A stretch of 64,000 nt of DNA from Sphingomonas oryzagri (GTDB lineage: Bacteria > Pseudomonadota > Alphaproteobacteria > Sphingomonadales > Sphingomonadaceae), in NCBI RefSeq assembly GCF_029906645.1, contig NZ_JARYGZ010000001.1:1855208-1919207 (forward strand). The letters are read 5' to 3'. The notes below the pieces were generated by a model. That model worked only from the letters and a program-made list of their open reading frames with translations. It did not search any database and had not been told where the DNA came from. This document shows, piece by piece, positions 51,891 through 59,817 of this stretch. The position numbers were made by a program, and so were the translations under genes. The first letter of the stretch is position 1. The number at the start of each line of letters is the position of its first letter.

Positions 51891-53000
51891 ATCCGCCAGG
51901 TTGCCGCCCTTCCCTATCGCGTCGAAAGCGACGGCTCGATCCGCGTGATGTTGATCACCAGCCGCGAGACCCAGCGCTGGGTGGTCCCGAAGGGCAATCC
52001 GATCAAGGGCCTGCGCGCGCACGAAGCGGCGGCGCAGGAAGCGTTCGAGGAAGCGGGGATCGAAGGCATCCCATGCCCCGCGCTGATCGGCCAGTATCGC
52101 TACACCAAAAGGCGCAAGAACGGCATCAACCGGGCCGTCGATGTCGACGTCTTCCCGCTGTCGGTGACAGGCCAAGCCGACGAATGGCCCGAGCAGGACG
52201 AGCGGATCTGCAACTGGTTCACGCTCGCCAACGCCGCCAATGCGGTGGACGAGCCGGAGCTGAAAGGCATTATCGCCAGCTTCCGGGAGCCGCCGCCGAC
52301 ACCCGGCATCGTCGATCGTATGCCCGTAATCCGCGAAACCGCTGGAAGGAAATTCCCCTTGCTAGGATGGTTCCAAAAACTGCTGCCGTCCGAGGGCCGC
52401 TTCTTCGAGTTGTTCGAGGCGCATACCGCAACGCTGGTCGCCGGCGCCGACTCGCTCGCCCGGATGCTGCAGGGCGGGCCGGAACTGGAAACGCACATCC
52501 GCGAGATCGTAACGCAGGAGCAGAATGCGGACGATATCGCGCGCGAGGTGCTGCAGGACGTCCGCCGCACCTACGTCACCCCGTTCGATCGTTCGGCGAT
52601 CACCGGGCTGATCGGCGTGATGGACGACGCGATCGACCAGATGAACCAGACCGCCAAGGCGGTGCAGCTGTTCGAGGTGCATGAATTCGCGCCGCAGATG
52701 CGTGACATGGCCGGTATCATCGTCGAGGCGGCGCGGGTGACCGAGGAGGCGATCCCGCTGCTCCGCTCACTCGCCAACAACGCCGGACGGCTGCACACGC
52801 TGACCGGCCGCTTGATCGAGCTGGAGGGTCACGCCGACGAGATCCACGACCAAGGCCTCAAGGCGCTATTCAAGGCCAGCAAGGACCGGCCGATGGACTT
52901 CGTGGTCGGTCAGGAAATCTATGCCCATCTCGAAAAGATCACCGATCGCTTCGAGGATGTGGCGAACGAGATCCAGGGTCTCGTGATCGATCACGCCTGA
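51891..53000 (+). CDS. NUDIX hydrolase fused to DUF47 (PhoU-like) phosphate regulator
   Basis: A single open frame with two domains. Residues 1-145 are NUDIX of the DIPP/ApnA-hydrolase type (RQVAALPYRVESDGSIRVML, RWVVPKG, Nudix box G35...QEAFEEAGI at 49-57; the usual box Arg is Gln, the EE pair is kept). From about 157 a DUF47 domain (LGWFQKLLPSEGRFFELFEAH) follows, the PhoU-like partner of Pit transporters. The frame opens at 51879 and has no ATG/GTG/TTG before 51945; ATC at 51891, five bases after GGAGAG, would give the expected start of the NUDIX fold. An internal TTG (52359) with GGAAGGA eight bases ahead could give a separate DUF47 protein. pit follows after four bases. Confidence 0.8.
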   Translation: MRQVAALPYRVESDGSIRVMLITSRETQRWVVPKGNPIKGLRAHEAAAQEAFEEAGIEGIPCPALIGQYRYTKRRKNGINRAVDVDVFPLSVTGQADEWPEQDERICNWFTLANAANAVDEPELKGIIASFREPPPTPGIVDRMPVIRETAGRKFPLLGWFQKLLPSEGRFFELFEAHTATLVAGADSLARMLQGGPELETHIREIVTQEQNADDIAREVLQDVRRTYVTPFDRSAITGLIGVMDDAIDQMNQTAKAVQLFEVHEFAPQMRDMAGIIVEAARVTEEAIPLLRSLANNAGRLHTLTGRLIELEGHADEIHDQGLKALFKASKDRPMDFVVGQEIYAHLEKITDRFEDVANEIQGLVIDHA

Positions 53001-53004
53001 TCCG

Positions 53005-54003
53005 ATGGGCCACATCGCCTTTCCCCTGCTGGTCGGCCTGATCGGCATCGCGCTGCTGTTCGACTGGCTGAACGGCCTGCACGACGCCGCCAACTCGATA
53101 GCGACCGTGGTTTCCACGCGGGTTCTCAAACCGCATTATGCCGTCGCTTGGGCAGCCTTCTTCAACTTCATCGCCTTCCTGTTCTTCGGCACGCACGTCG
53201 CCTCGACGGTCGGCAAGGGAATCGTGGACGCCCACATCATCGATGCCGGCGTGATCTTCGGCGCGCTGATGGGCGCCATCGTATGGAATGTGCTGACCTG
53301 GGTGCTGGGCATTCCATCGTCTTCCAGCCACGCGCTGGTCGGCGGACTGATCGGTGCGGGCACCGCCAAGGCGGGCCTCTCCGCGATCGTATGGGACGGG
53401 GTGATCAAGACCGCGCTCGCCATCGTGCTGTCGCCCGCGCTGGGCCTGATCCTCGCGCTCGTGCTGGTACTGGCACTGGCATGGACCTCGATCCGTTCGA
53501 CGCCGCTCCAGGTCGATCGCCGCTTTCGCAAGCTCCAGCTCGTCTCGGCCTCGCTCTATTCGCTGGGCCACGGCGGCAACGACGCGCAGAAGACGATGGG
53601 GATCATCGCGGTGCTGCTCTATTCGCAGGGAATGCTGGGCGGCGCGTTCCACGTCCCGCTCTGGGTGGTACTTTCCTGTCAGGCAGCGATGGGGCTGGGC
53701 ACGCTGATGGGCGGATGGAAGATCGTCCACACGATGGGCTCCAAGATTACGCGCCTCACCCCGCCGCAGGGCTTCTGCGCGGAAACGGGCGGCGCGCTCA
53801 CCCTGTTCGGCTTCACCTGGCTGGGCATCCCGATCTCGACCACGCACACGATCACCGGCGCGATCGTTGGCGTCGGCGCCTCCCGCCGGATGTCGGCGGT
53901 GCGCTGGAACGTCGCATCCAGCATCGTGGTGGCGTGGGTGGTGACGATCCCGGCCGCCGCGATCGTTGGCGCGCTCTTCTACGAGCTGACGCGGCTGTTC
54001 TGA
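53005..54003 (+). CDS. pit: Inorganic phosphate transporter, PiT family
   Basis: A 332-residue low-affinity phosphate permease with about ten helices and the duplicated PiT signatures FDWLNGLHDAANSIATVVSTRVL and SLGHGGNDAQKTMGIIAVLL. The DUF47-containing gene directly upstream is the usual companion, thought to regulate Pit. GTG/ATG choice: ATG-like start at 53005 just after the upstream stop. Confidence 0.95.
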   Translation: MGHIAFPLLVGLIGIALLFDWLNGLHDAANSIATVVSTRVLKPHYAVAWAAFFNFIAFLFFGTHVASTVGKGIVDAHIIDAGVIFGALMGAIVWNVLTWVLGIPSSSSHALVGGLIGAGTAKAGLSAIVWDGVIKTALAIVLSPALGLILALVLVLALAWTSIRSTPLQVDRRFRKLQLVSASLYSLGHGGNDAQKTMGIIAVLLYSQGMLGGAFHVPLWVVLSCQAAMGLGTLMGGWKIVHTMGSKITRLTPPQGFCAETGGALTLFGFTWLGIPISTTHTITGAIVGVGASRRMSAVRWNVASSIVVAWVVTIPAAAIVGALFYELTRLF

Positions 54004-54031
54004 TCACCGCGAAAGCGCCTATATCGGGCGC

Positions 54032-55345
54032 ATGGCCGATCTCTTTGCCGATACCGTTCCCGAAGCCGCCGTGCCGGCCGAGGCTGCCCCGCTGGCCGAC
54101 CGGCTGCGCCCGCGCACGCTCTCCGAGGTAGTCGGCCAGGAGCATCTGACCGGCCCCGAAGGCGCGATCGGGCGGATGGTGGCGGCCGGCCGCCTCTCCT
54201 CGATGATCCTGTGGGGGCCGCCCGGCACCGGCAAGACCACCACCGCGCGGCTGCTGGCGGACGCAGTGGAGCTGCGCTTCGTGGCGATCTCGGCGGTGTT
54301 CTCGGGCGTAGCGGAACTGAAGAAGGTGTTCGCCGAGGCCCGCGACCATGCCCGCACCGGCACGCGCACCCTGCTCTTCGTGGACGAGATCCACCGCTTC
54401 AACCGCGCGCAGCAGGACGGCTTCCTGCCGTATGTGGAGGACGGCACTGTCATCCTCGTCGGCGCGACGACGGAGAATCCGAGCTTCGAGCTGAACGCCG
54501 CGCTTCTCTCCCGCAGCCAGGTGCTGATTCTCAACCGCCTGGGTTCGGGCGCGCTCGGCGAACTGCTCAACCGCGCCGAGCAGATCGAGGACCGCCCGCT
54601 CCCCATCACGGCAGAAGCCCGCGACGCGCTGATCGCTTCGGCCGACGGTGACGGCCGTTTCCTGCTCAACCAGGCCGAGACGCTCTTCTCGATCGAGGTG
54701 GAAGCACCGCTCGATCCGCAGGCGCTCGCGGCTCTGCTCCACCGCCGCATGGCGGTCTACGACAAGGATCGCGAGGGCCATTACAATTTGATCTCCGCGC
54801 TTCACAAGGCGGTGCGCGGCTCCGATCCGCAGGCGGCGCTCTATTATCTCGCGCGGATGCTGGAGGGGGGCGAGCAGCCTTTGTTTCTCGCGCGGCGACT
54901 GGTGCGGATGGCGATCGAGGACATCGGGCTGGCCGATCCGCAGGCGCTGGTCCAGTGCATCGCCGCCAAGGATTGCTACGACTTCCTCGGCTCGCCCGAA
55001 GGCGAACTGGCGCTGGCGCAGGCGTGCCTCTACGTCGCCACCGCGCCCAAATCGAATGCCGGCTACAAGGCTTACGGCGCGGCGCGGCGGGCTGCGAAGG
55101 AGACCGGCTCGCTGATGCCGCCCAAGAATATCCTCAACGCACCAACCAAGCTGATGAAGCAGGTCGGCTACGGCACCGGCTATCAGTACGACCACGATGC
55201 CGAGGATGCCTTCTCCGGCGACAATTACTGGCCCGAGGAGATGGCGCCGCAGACCTTCTACTCCCCCGCCCCGCGCGGCTTCGAGGCCAAGATTCAGGAG
55301 CGGCTGGCCTATTGGGACAGACTGCGCAAGGAACGGCAGGGATGA
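54032..55345 (+). CDS. rarA: Replication-associated recombination protein A (MgsA/WRNIP1 family)
   Basis: A 437-residue AAA+ ATPase that acts at stalled replication forks. Walker A GPPGTGKTTTARLL (about 62-75), Walker B FVDEIHRFNRAQQDGFLP, sensor GATTENPSFELNAALLSR, and the C-terminal tetramerisation region (SDPQAALYYLARMLEGGEQPLFLARRLVRMAIEDIGLADPQAL, APKSNAGYKAYGAA). The stop overlaps the next ATG (ATGA), coupling it to an MmcQ/YjbR gene. Confidence 0.96.
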   Translation: MADLFADTVPEAAVPAEAAPLADRLRPRTLSEVVGQEHLTGPEGAIGRMVAAGRLSSMILWGPPGTGKTTTARLLADAVELRFVAISAVFSGVAELKKVFAEARDHARTGTRTLLFVDEIHRFNRAQQDGFLPYVEDGTVILVGATTENPSFELNAALLSRSQVLILNRLGSGALGELLNRAEQIEDRPLPITAEARDALIASADGDGRFLLNQAETLFSIEVEAPLDPQALAALLHRRMAVYDKDREGHYNLISALHKAVRGSDPQAALYYLARMLEGGEQPLFLARRLVRMAIEDIGLADPQALVQCIAAKDCYDFLGSPEGELALAQACLYVATAPKSNAGYKAYGAARRAAKETGSLMPPKNILNAPTKLMKQVGYGTGYQYDHDAEDAFSGDNYWPEEMAPQTFYSPAPRGFEAKIQERLAYWDRLRKERQG

Positions 55346-55674
55346 CGTGGGAGGAGGTCGTCGCGCACGCGCTGGCACTGCCCGGCGCCGAGCTGACGAC
55401 CTATTATGGCGGCCCGGCGGTGAAGGCGAACGGCCATCCGCTCGTCACGCCGGGGCGCGAGGATGGCAGCTTCTGCCTCCACATCGATCAGGACACCAAG
55501 GCGATCCTTATCGAGACCGATCCCGACACCTTCTGGCAGACGGCGCATTACGAAGGCTGGCCCTCGGTGCTCGTCCGTTACGACAGCCCCGATCCGGAAC
55601 GCGTGCTGGCGATGATCGAGGCCTCGCGCGACTGGGCGATGCGCCGCAAGCCAGCCCGCCCGCGCAAGGCATGA
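55342..55674 (+). CDS. MmcQ/YjbR family DNA-binding-fold protein
   Basis: A 110-residue protein of the MmcQ/YjbR family (MTWEEVVAHALALPGAELTTYYGGPAVKANGHPL, GSFCLHIDQDTKAILIETDPDTFWQTAHYEGWPSVLVRYDS, VLAMIEASRDWAMRRK). The CyaY-like fold resembles a DNA-binding surface, but function is unproven. It is coupled by four-base overlaps to rarA before and the next gene after. Confidence 0.88.
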   Translation: MTWEEVVAHALALPGAELTTYYGGPAVKANGHPLVTPGREDGSFCLHIDQDTKAILIETDPDTFWQTAHYEGWPSVLVRYDSPDPERVLAMIEASRDWAMRRKPARPRKA

Positions 55675-56531
55675 GGCATTTCGGGCGCTTCGCTTGCATC
55701 GACTGGTCCGGCGCTGCGGGAGCCTTCCAGCCGGGCATCGCGATTGCCATGTGCGAACGCGAGGGGTCTCCGGCGCTCGTCCATCCGAGAGGCCGCCACT
55801 GGTCGCGCGAGGAGGTACTGGGCTGGCTGACAGAGCAAGGCGACTCCCTGATCGGCTTCGATTTCTCGGCCTCGCTGCCCTTCGCCGATGCCGGCGCCTA
55901 TTTCCCCGGCTGGAGCGAAAGCCCGCCGGATGCCCGCGCGCTCTGGGCGCTGGTCGATCGCATCGCGGGCGACGAACCCCATCTCGGCGCCAACCGCTTC
56001 GTCGATCATCCGGAGGCGTCGCGCCACTTCCGCCGCCATGGCGGGCGAACCGGGGATCGCTTCGGCTCGGGCACCGGCCGGATGCGCATGATCGAGGCGG
56101 CGGCGAAGGCGTTCGGCGTGGCACCGGCCTCCAGCTTCAACCTCGTCGGCGCGTCCCAAGTTGGCAAGGCAAGCCTGACCGCGATGCGGATGCTGCATCG
56201 GCTCTCACGCCGCATACCGGTCTGGCCGTTCGACCCGGTACCGGAAAACGGCCCCGTGATCGTCGAGATCTACACCAGCCTCGCCGCGCGCGCCGCCGGC
56301 GTGCCGAAGGGCCGTTCCAAGTTGCGGAGCGCCGATGCGCTCGATGTGGCGCTGGCCGCGCTCGGCAGTCCGCCGCACGCGCCGCTGCCCCGCTACGACG
56401 ACCATATCACCGACGCGCTGATCGGCGCCGCCTGGCTCCGCCGCGCGGCCGATAACCCGGCGCTGTGGCGCCCCGCCGCGCTCACCCAGACACTGGCGCA
56501 AACCGAAGGCTGGACGTTCGGCCTTTCCTGA
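55671..56531 (+). CDS. Hypothetical protein, RNase H-like (DUF429-type) fold suspected
   Basis: A 286-residue protein. Acidic residues at strand ends (GRFACIDWSGAAG near residue 10; SLIGFDFSASLPF near 63) and a late acidic pair (DALDVALAAL, DDHITDALIGAAWL near 260) recall the ribonuclease-H/RuvC fold of DUF429 proteins, but I assign only the resemblance. It shares an operon with rarA and an MmcQ gene, which hints at DNA repair. It is the last gene before the tRNA-Thr. Confidence 0.6.
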   Translation: MRHFGRFACIDWSGAAGAFQPGIAIAMCEREGSPALVHPRGRHWSREEVLGWLTEQGDSLIGFDFSASLPFADAGAYFPGWSESPPDARALWALVDRIAGDEPHLGANRFVDHPEASRHFRRHGGRTGDRFGSGTGRMRMIEAAAKAFGVAPASSFNLVGASQVGKASLTAMRMLHRLSRRIPVWPFDPVPENGPVIVEIYTSLAARAAGVPKGRSKLRSADALDVALAALGSPPHAPLPRYDDHITDALIGAAWLRRAADNPALWRPAALTQTLAQTEGWTFGLS

Positions 56532-56559
56532 CGCAAAGAGCGCCAGCATTCGATCTTGG

Positions 56560-56599
56560 GCCGGCTTAGCACAGCGGTAGTGCAGCGGTTTTGTAAACC
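56560..56599 (+). pseudogene. 5' part of tRNA-Thr (TGT), interrupted
   Basis: Acceptor GCCGGCT, TA, D-arm GCACAGCGGTAGTGC, A, anticodon stem GCGGT, loop TTTGTAA with TGT anticodon, then ACC. After ACC the sequence departs from any tRNA: the expected remainder of the anticodon stem, variable loop, T-arm and acceptor 3' strand is absent from the following DNA. The break coincides with the edge of the integrated element. Confidence 0.85.
56585..56599 (+). other. Probable attachment-site core (att)
   Basis: GCGGTTTTGTAAACC, the anticodon stem-loop of tRNA-Thr, is the last chromosome-like sequence before the integrase side. Tyrosine recombinases often cross over at tRNA anticodon loops. The partner copy was not found in the window and should lie beyond 64000. 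Confidence 0.6.
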
Positions 56600-56651
56600 C
56601 CGGAACATATCTCGCTCCATCTTCGATTTGTGGCAGAAATCCGCCATTTTC

Positions 56652-57722
56652 TCAAGCGTCATCGGACGCAAACCGCTGCTCACGTGCCGGCTTTTGTGCC
56701 ACCGACGATTTTGCCGCCTTCGCCTGCTCAGGTGTGAGGAAGGCGAGGTATCGCTCCGTCGTCGAAATGCTGCCGTGGCCCATCTCGCCCTGCAGATCGT
56801 AGATGCTTCCGCGCCGATCCCGCAGGTATTCGACCGCGAACAGGTGCCGCATCCCATGGTGGCTGAACGGCTCGAATTCCATGTTCCGCTGTGCCGCCCA
56901 ACGTGCCGCCGTCACCATGTAGCGAGTAGTGCGCGTGGACACGTCCTTGATCGGCTCGCCCTCGCCCCGCCAGAACACCAGCGGCTTGCCGATATAGCGC
57001 GGCTGGCGGTCGATGATCGTCACGGCCTTGGCGGTGAGCGGCAGGGTCCGAACCTTGCTGCCCTTGCCCTTGATCGTGATCGTCCGGCCCGCGCGATCGA
57101 TAGAGGTATGGCGAAGCGTCGTCGTCTCCTCCAGCCGCAAGCCGGTCTCGCGCGTGAATTCGAACATGTCCCACATGCGCGAAGTGATCCTCCGGCTCAT
57201 GATGGCTATGGAGGCCTCGGTCGGCAGGACGATCGGCACGAACTTCTCGGCCGCAACCCGGCGAAGGTTGATACTCTCGATCGGGTTCTCTCCGATCCAG
57301 CCTTCATCGGCGCAGTGGTTCAGCACCGACGACAGGGCGGTCATATCGCGGCGGATCGTGGCGTTCTTCACGCCGCCCCTGCGCCGGGCCTTGATGATGT
57401 CGCGGACCATCTCAGGCGTGATTTCGTGGACGTTCTTGTCGTCGAGCCATGCGCGGAGCTGGATCAGGCTGGAGACGTAGCGGTTGAAGGTGCGTTCGCT
57501 GCCAAAGCTGACATTCTCGTTCCAGCTTACCACTGCCGATTGCCAGGACGTTGGTCCCGCAATCTTGAAGAGGGCCTTGTCCTCCACCTCTTCGCGCCGG
57601 ATCTTCAACCGACGCTCCGCGACCTTCTCAGAACGAGTTCGTAGGCTTTCGCGGTACTCGACACCGCCGACCTTGAAACGCGCCCAGAAGATGCCGTTGC
57701 GGAGATAGAGGTTTTTCGACAT
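56652..57722 (-). CDS. int: Tyrosine recombinase (phage-type integrase)
   Basis: A 356-residue site-specific recombinase. N-terminal arm-binding region (MSKNLYLRNGIFWARFKVGGVEYRESLRT), SAM-like core-binding domain (about 60-145), and catalytic domain with Arg196 (TGLRLEE), Lys region (KGKGSKVRTLPL), His289-x2-Arg292 (SHHGMRHLFA), His316 (MGHGS) and nucleophile Tyr325 (TTERYLAF). All catalytic residues are present, so it is probably active. It reads towards the attachment site 50 bases away. ATG 57722 is preferred since CAGGAA lies just ahead; an upstream start at 57752 is possible. Confidence 0.95.
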   Translation of the reverse strand: MSKNLYLRNGIFWARFKVGGVEYRESLRTRSEKVAERRLKIRREEVEDKALFKIAGPTSWQSAVVSWNENVSFGSERTFNRYVSSLIQLRAWLDDKNVHEITPEMVRDIIKARRRGGVKNATIRRDMTALSSVLNHCADEGWIGENPIESINLRRVAAEKFVPIVLPTEASIAIMSRRITSRMWDMFEFTRETGLRLEETTTLRHTSIDRAGRTITIKGKGSKVRTLPLTAKAVTIIDRQPRYIGKPLVFWRGEGEPIKDVSTRTTRYMVTAARWAAQRNMEFEPFSHHGMRHLFAVEYLRDRRGSIYDLQGEMGHGSISTTERYLAFLTPEQAKAAKSSVAQKPAREQRFASDDA

Positions 57723-57901
57723 GCCATATTCCTGTTGATCCGCGTCGCCCATGCGCGAAGATCGGCCACCACGAACAGCCAGCGGCCGGCCGGCTTGGAT
57801 GCGCCGGGGATCGACGGCGCAAGGTCCTGCAGCGTGCGCTTCGTGATGCCTGTGATCAAGGCCGCCTGTGCGATGCCGCAGCGCTCTGGTTCAGCCACCA
57901 T
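57605..57901 (-). CDS. Small HTH protein, excisionase-like
   Basis: A 98-residue protein with a MerR/excisionase-like winged helix (IAQAALITGITKRTLQDLAPSIPGASKPAGRWLFVVADLRAWATR, residues 10-54). Such proteins usually act as directionality factors or regulators of the integrase. Its last 40 codons overlap the integrase start by 118 bp in another frame; the tail beyond residue 60 is low in conservation-like features. Confidence 0.65.
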   Translation of the reverse strand: MVAEPERCGIAQAALITGITKRTLQDLAPSIPGASKPAGRWLFVVADLRAWATRINRNMACRKTSISATASSGRVSRSAVSSTAKAYELVLRRSRSVG

Positions 57902-57904
57902 CCC

Positions 57905-58279
57905 CTATCCCTCTTCCGAGATGGTGGCGGGGGCGTTCGCGAGTTCGAGCAGCACGTCGGCGTGGCAGGGTTCGGATGGATGGCACCAGCAAGCAAGGTT
58001 CTTGCCGCGCAGGCGGGGCAATTCTGCCAACAGCCGCTCCCGACGCTTTTTGCCACCGACGAGCATTTCCGTGATGCCATCGCGCTTGAGCAGCCAATCG
58101 CGAAACAGCGACTTGCACCACGCGGCCAGTACGGTATCGCACTTGCTGTAGCCAGCGGCTCTGGCATCAGCGACAGTCCACGGATTACCGAAGATGCCCG
58201 GCCGCGCAACGCTCACCGTGTTCTCGGGCATCCTCCAGCCCTTGCGGCGGGATAGCTGGATGCGAACGGGGGCGGTCAT
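57905..58279 (-). CDS. DUF4326 domain-containing protein
   Basis: A 124-residue phage-associated protein: VRIQLSRRKGWRMPENTVSVARPGIFGNPW, and LRGKNLACWCHPSEPCHADVLLELAN, the two conserved blocks of DUF4326. The C-x-C...C-H motif (ACWCHPSEPCHADVL) may bind a metal. Function unknown. The ATG overlaps the stop of the methyltransferase-like gene. Confidence 0.88.
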   Translation of the reverse strand: MTAPVRIQLSRRKGWRMPENTVSVARPGIFGNPWTVADARAAGYSKCDTVLAAWCKSLFRDWLLKRDGITEMLVGGKKRRERLLAELPRLRGKNLACWCHPSEPCHADVLLELANAPATISEEG

Positions 58280-58893
58280 GCGTAATCCTCCGCCCGCTCC
58301 AGCCGCTTCCGGCATGGTGCGATCCAGCGAAGCTGCGTCGGATTGGCATCGTGAAGCCAGATGATCCACGCGTAAGCTGTTGCAGTCGATCCATCGGGCG
58401 CCAGCCTTCCCTTGTGCATGACCACGCGCTCGGTGAACTGCAGAACGTACGCTGGCGGCGTCTTGGAGAACAGGCGCTCAAACCGCCCCTGCCCTTCCAA
58501 GAAGGCAGCGCGCACGATGACGGCGCATCCGACATAGCTGGTGGCGATAGCGCGCTCGATGAACTGCTCAGCGAGGCGGAAGGGAGGGTTCGTTATCGTC
58601 CATCCCACCGGGAAGGCATCGGAACCGGGGAAGAGATAGTCCTCGACCCGAAAACCCGCGCCATAGTCATGGACATCGGCGGCCTCGACCGCGCCGAAAT
58701 ATTCGCGCAGCGGCTTGACCATGTGCCCACGGTTGGCGGCCGGCTCTCGGCACGATTCCTCAGCCAGATCGAAGCCCTCGCTGAGCAGGAACTCACACAG
58801 CGCCCGCGTTGCCCAAGGAGGCGTAGGGAAATCGTCGAGCGAATCGTGCGGCTCGACACGCTGTTGCATCACGGCGGATGACCGGTTCTGCAT
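58276..58893 (-). CDS. Phage N6-adenine methyltransferase-like protein
   Basis: A 205-residue SAM-dependent methyltransferase-fold protein. SCREPAANRGHMVKPLREYF resembles motif I (E-P-x-G-x-G) with weak glycine content, VHDYG follows as motif II, and ITNPPFRLAEQFIERA is motif IV (N-P-P-F), the catalytic signature of adenine-N6 methyltransferases. Phages carry such genes to evade restriction or regulate packaging. No target-recognition domain is obvious. ATG 58893 is preferred over upstream starts. Confidence 0.82.
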   Translation of the reverse strand: MQNRSSAVMQQRVEPHDSLDDFPTPPWATRALCEFLLSEGFDLAEESCREPAANRGHMVKPLREYFGAVEAADVHDYGAGFRVEDYLFPGSDAFPVGWTITNPPFRLAEQFIERAIATSYVGCAVIVRAAFLEGQGRFERLFSKTPPAYVLQFTERVVMHKGRLAPDGSTATAYAWIIWLHDANPTQLRWIAPCRKRLERAEDYA

Positions 58894-59096
58894 CACCAAA
58901 CCCCCATCGCCGAAAGCACCGCCGCCCCGATCATCACGAGGGCGATGGCGAGGGCTGGCACCCAGCCCCAGACCACGAGAGGATGCGAGCCGCCCCACTT
59001 GCCGTAGCGGAGAGGTGCGTCCATCGGTTCGATCACCTGTTTCGGCACAGGGCGGTGGAGTTCCGCGTAGGCGAGGTCGTCGGGAGTGCGTATCAC
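58893..59096 (-). CDS. Small membrane protein of the element
   Basis: A 67-residue protein starting at GTG 59096 (GGAG six bases before). A polar N-terminal half is followed by a C-terminal transmembrane segment (WVPALAIALVMIGAAVLSAMGVW). Its stop overlaps the methyltransferase start by one base. Could be a holin-like or envelope protein; function unknown. Confidence 0.6.
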   Translation of the reverse strand: MIRTPDDLAYAELHRPVPKQVIEPMDAPLRYGKWGGSHPLVVWGWVPALAIALVMIGAAVLSAMGVW

Positions 59097-59524
59097 AGCG
59101 GCTCCTTCTGCTCGGCGGCTCTGGCGCGCAGGGCGTGAATGGCTTTCAGCGACGCAGCACAGAGGGCGAGCGCAGCTGATGCGCAGTCCCACGCTTCGTT
59201 GTAGTCCGATCCGACGATCACATTCGGCTTCGTCGTCGGGCTAGTCACATGGGCGTGCCAGACAGGGCCATCGACGCTCGCTATCCAATAGCGATCGACC
59301 TGAACACCTTGCCCCTCCGGCACCAGCGACATGGCCGCATCGAGCGAGGCAGTGTAGCGAGGCATCAACTGCGCTGCGCCGATATCATCGTAGCACATGC
59401 GGCCGATGGGGTGTCCCTCATCGACCACCCGCAGACCTTGAAGCGGAGCGATCAGCGCATCCACATTACGGTTCGGCCCCGCCAGCCCCTCCACGCGCTC
59501 GGCGAGTTGCAGCAGCGTCTCCAT
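59093..59524 (-). CDS. Hypothetical phage protein
   Basis: A 143-residue protein starting METLLQLAERVEGLAGPNRNVDALIA, with the segment RYTASLDAAMSLVPEGQGVQVDRYWI. This layout (short helix, PRYTASLDAA block) recurs in many alphaproteobacterial prophage proteins of unknown function. Overlaps both neighbours by a few bases. Confidence 0.75.
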   Translation of the reverse strand: METLLQLAERVEGLAGPNRNVDALIAPLQGLRVVDEGHPIGRMCYDDIGAAQLMPRYTASLDAAMSLVPEGQGVQVDRYWIASVDGPVWHAHVTSPTTKPNVIVGSDYNEAWDCASAALALCAASLKAIHALRARAAEQKEPL

Positions 59525-59817
59525 CACCGCGACTCCTGCTTCTGGAGCGAGCAGACGGATTCGTATAACGCCCAAGCCACCTTCTTGACCGGTTCCAGCG
59601 ACATCGCGCGTTCGGCCATGGTCCCGTTCGGACAGCGGTAATCCGAGATTGCCGTGTTGATGTCGGCGAAATCGCTCATGTCGCCGCGCGCGGTGCGGTT
59701 CGCCATTGCGACCATGTAGAGCGCGCCGAGACTGCGAACCGTTGCCTTGCCCGACGCAATCTCTGCGCGGATCATCAGCGCGGGGAAGTCCACAAGCGCC
59801 TGATCGATTTCAGACAT
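59524..59817 (-). CDS. Hypothetical phage protein
   Basis: A 97-residue mostly helical protein (MSEIDQALVDFPALMIRAEIASGKATVRSLGALYMVAMANRTARGDMSDFADINTAI...). No family recognised. The ATG at 59817 overlaps the HNH gene stop region by eight bases. Confidence 0.6.
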   Translation of the reverse strand: MSEIDQALVDFPALMIRAEIASGKATVRSLGALYMVAMANRTARGDMSDFADINTAISDYRCPNGTMAERAMSLEPVKKVAWALYESVCSLQKQESR

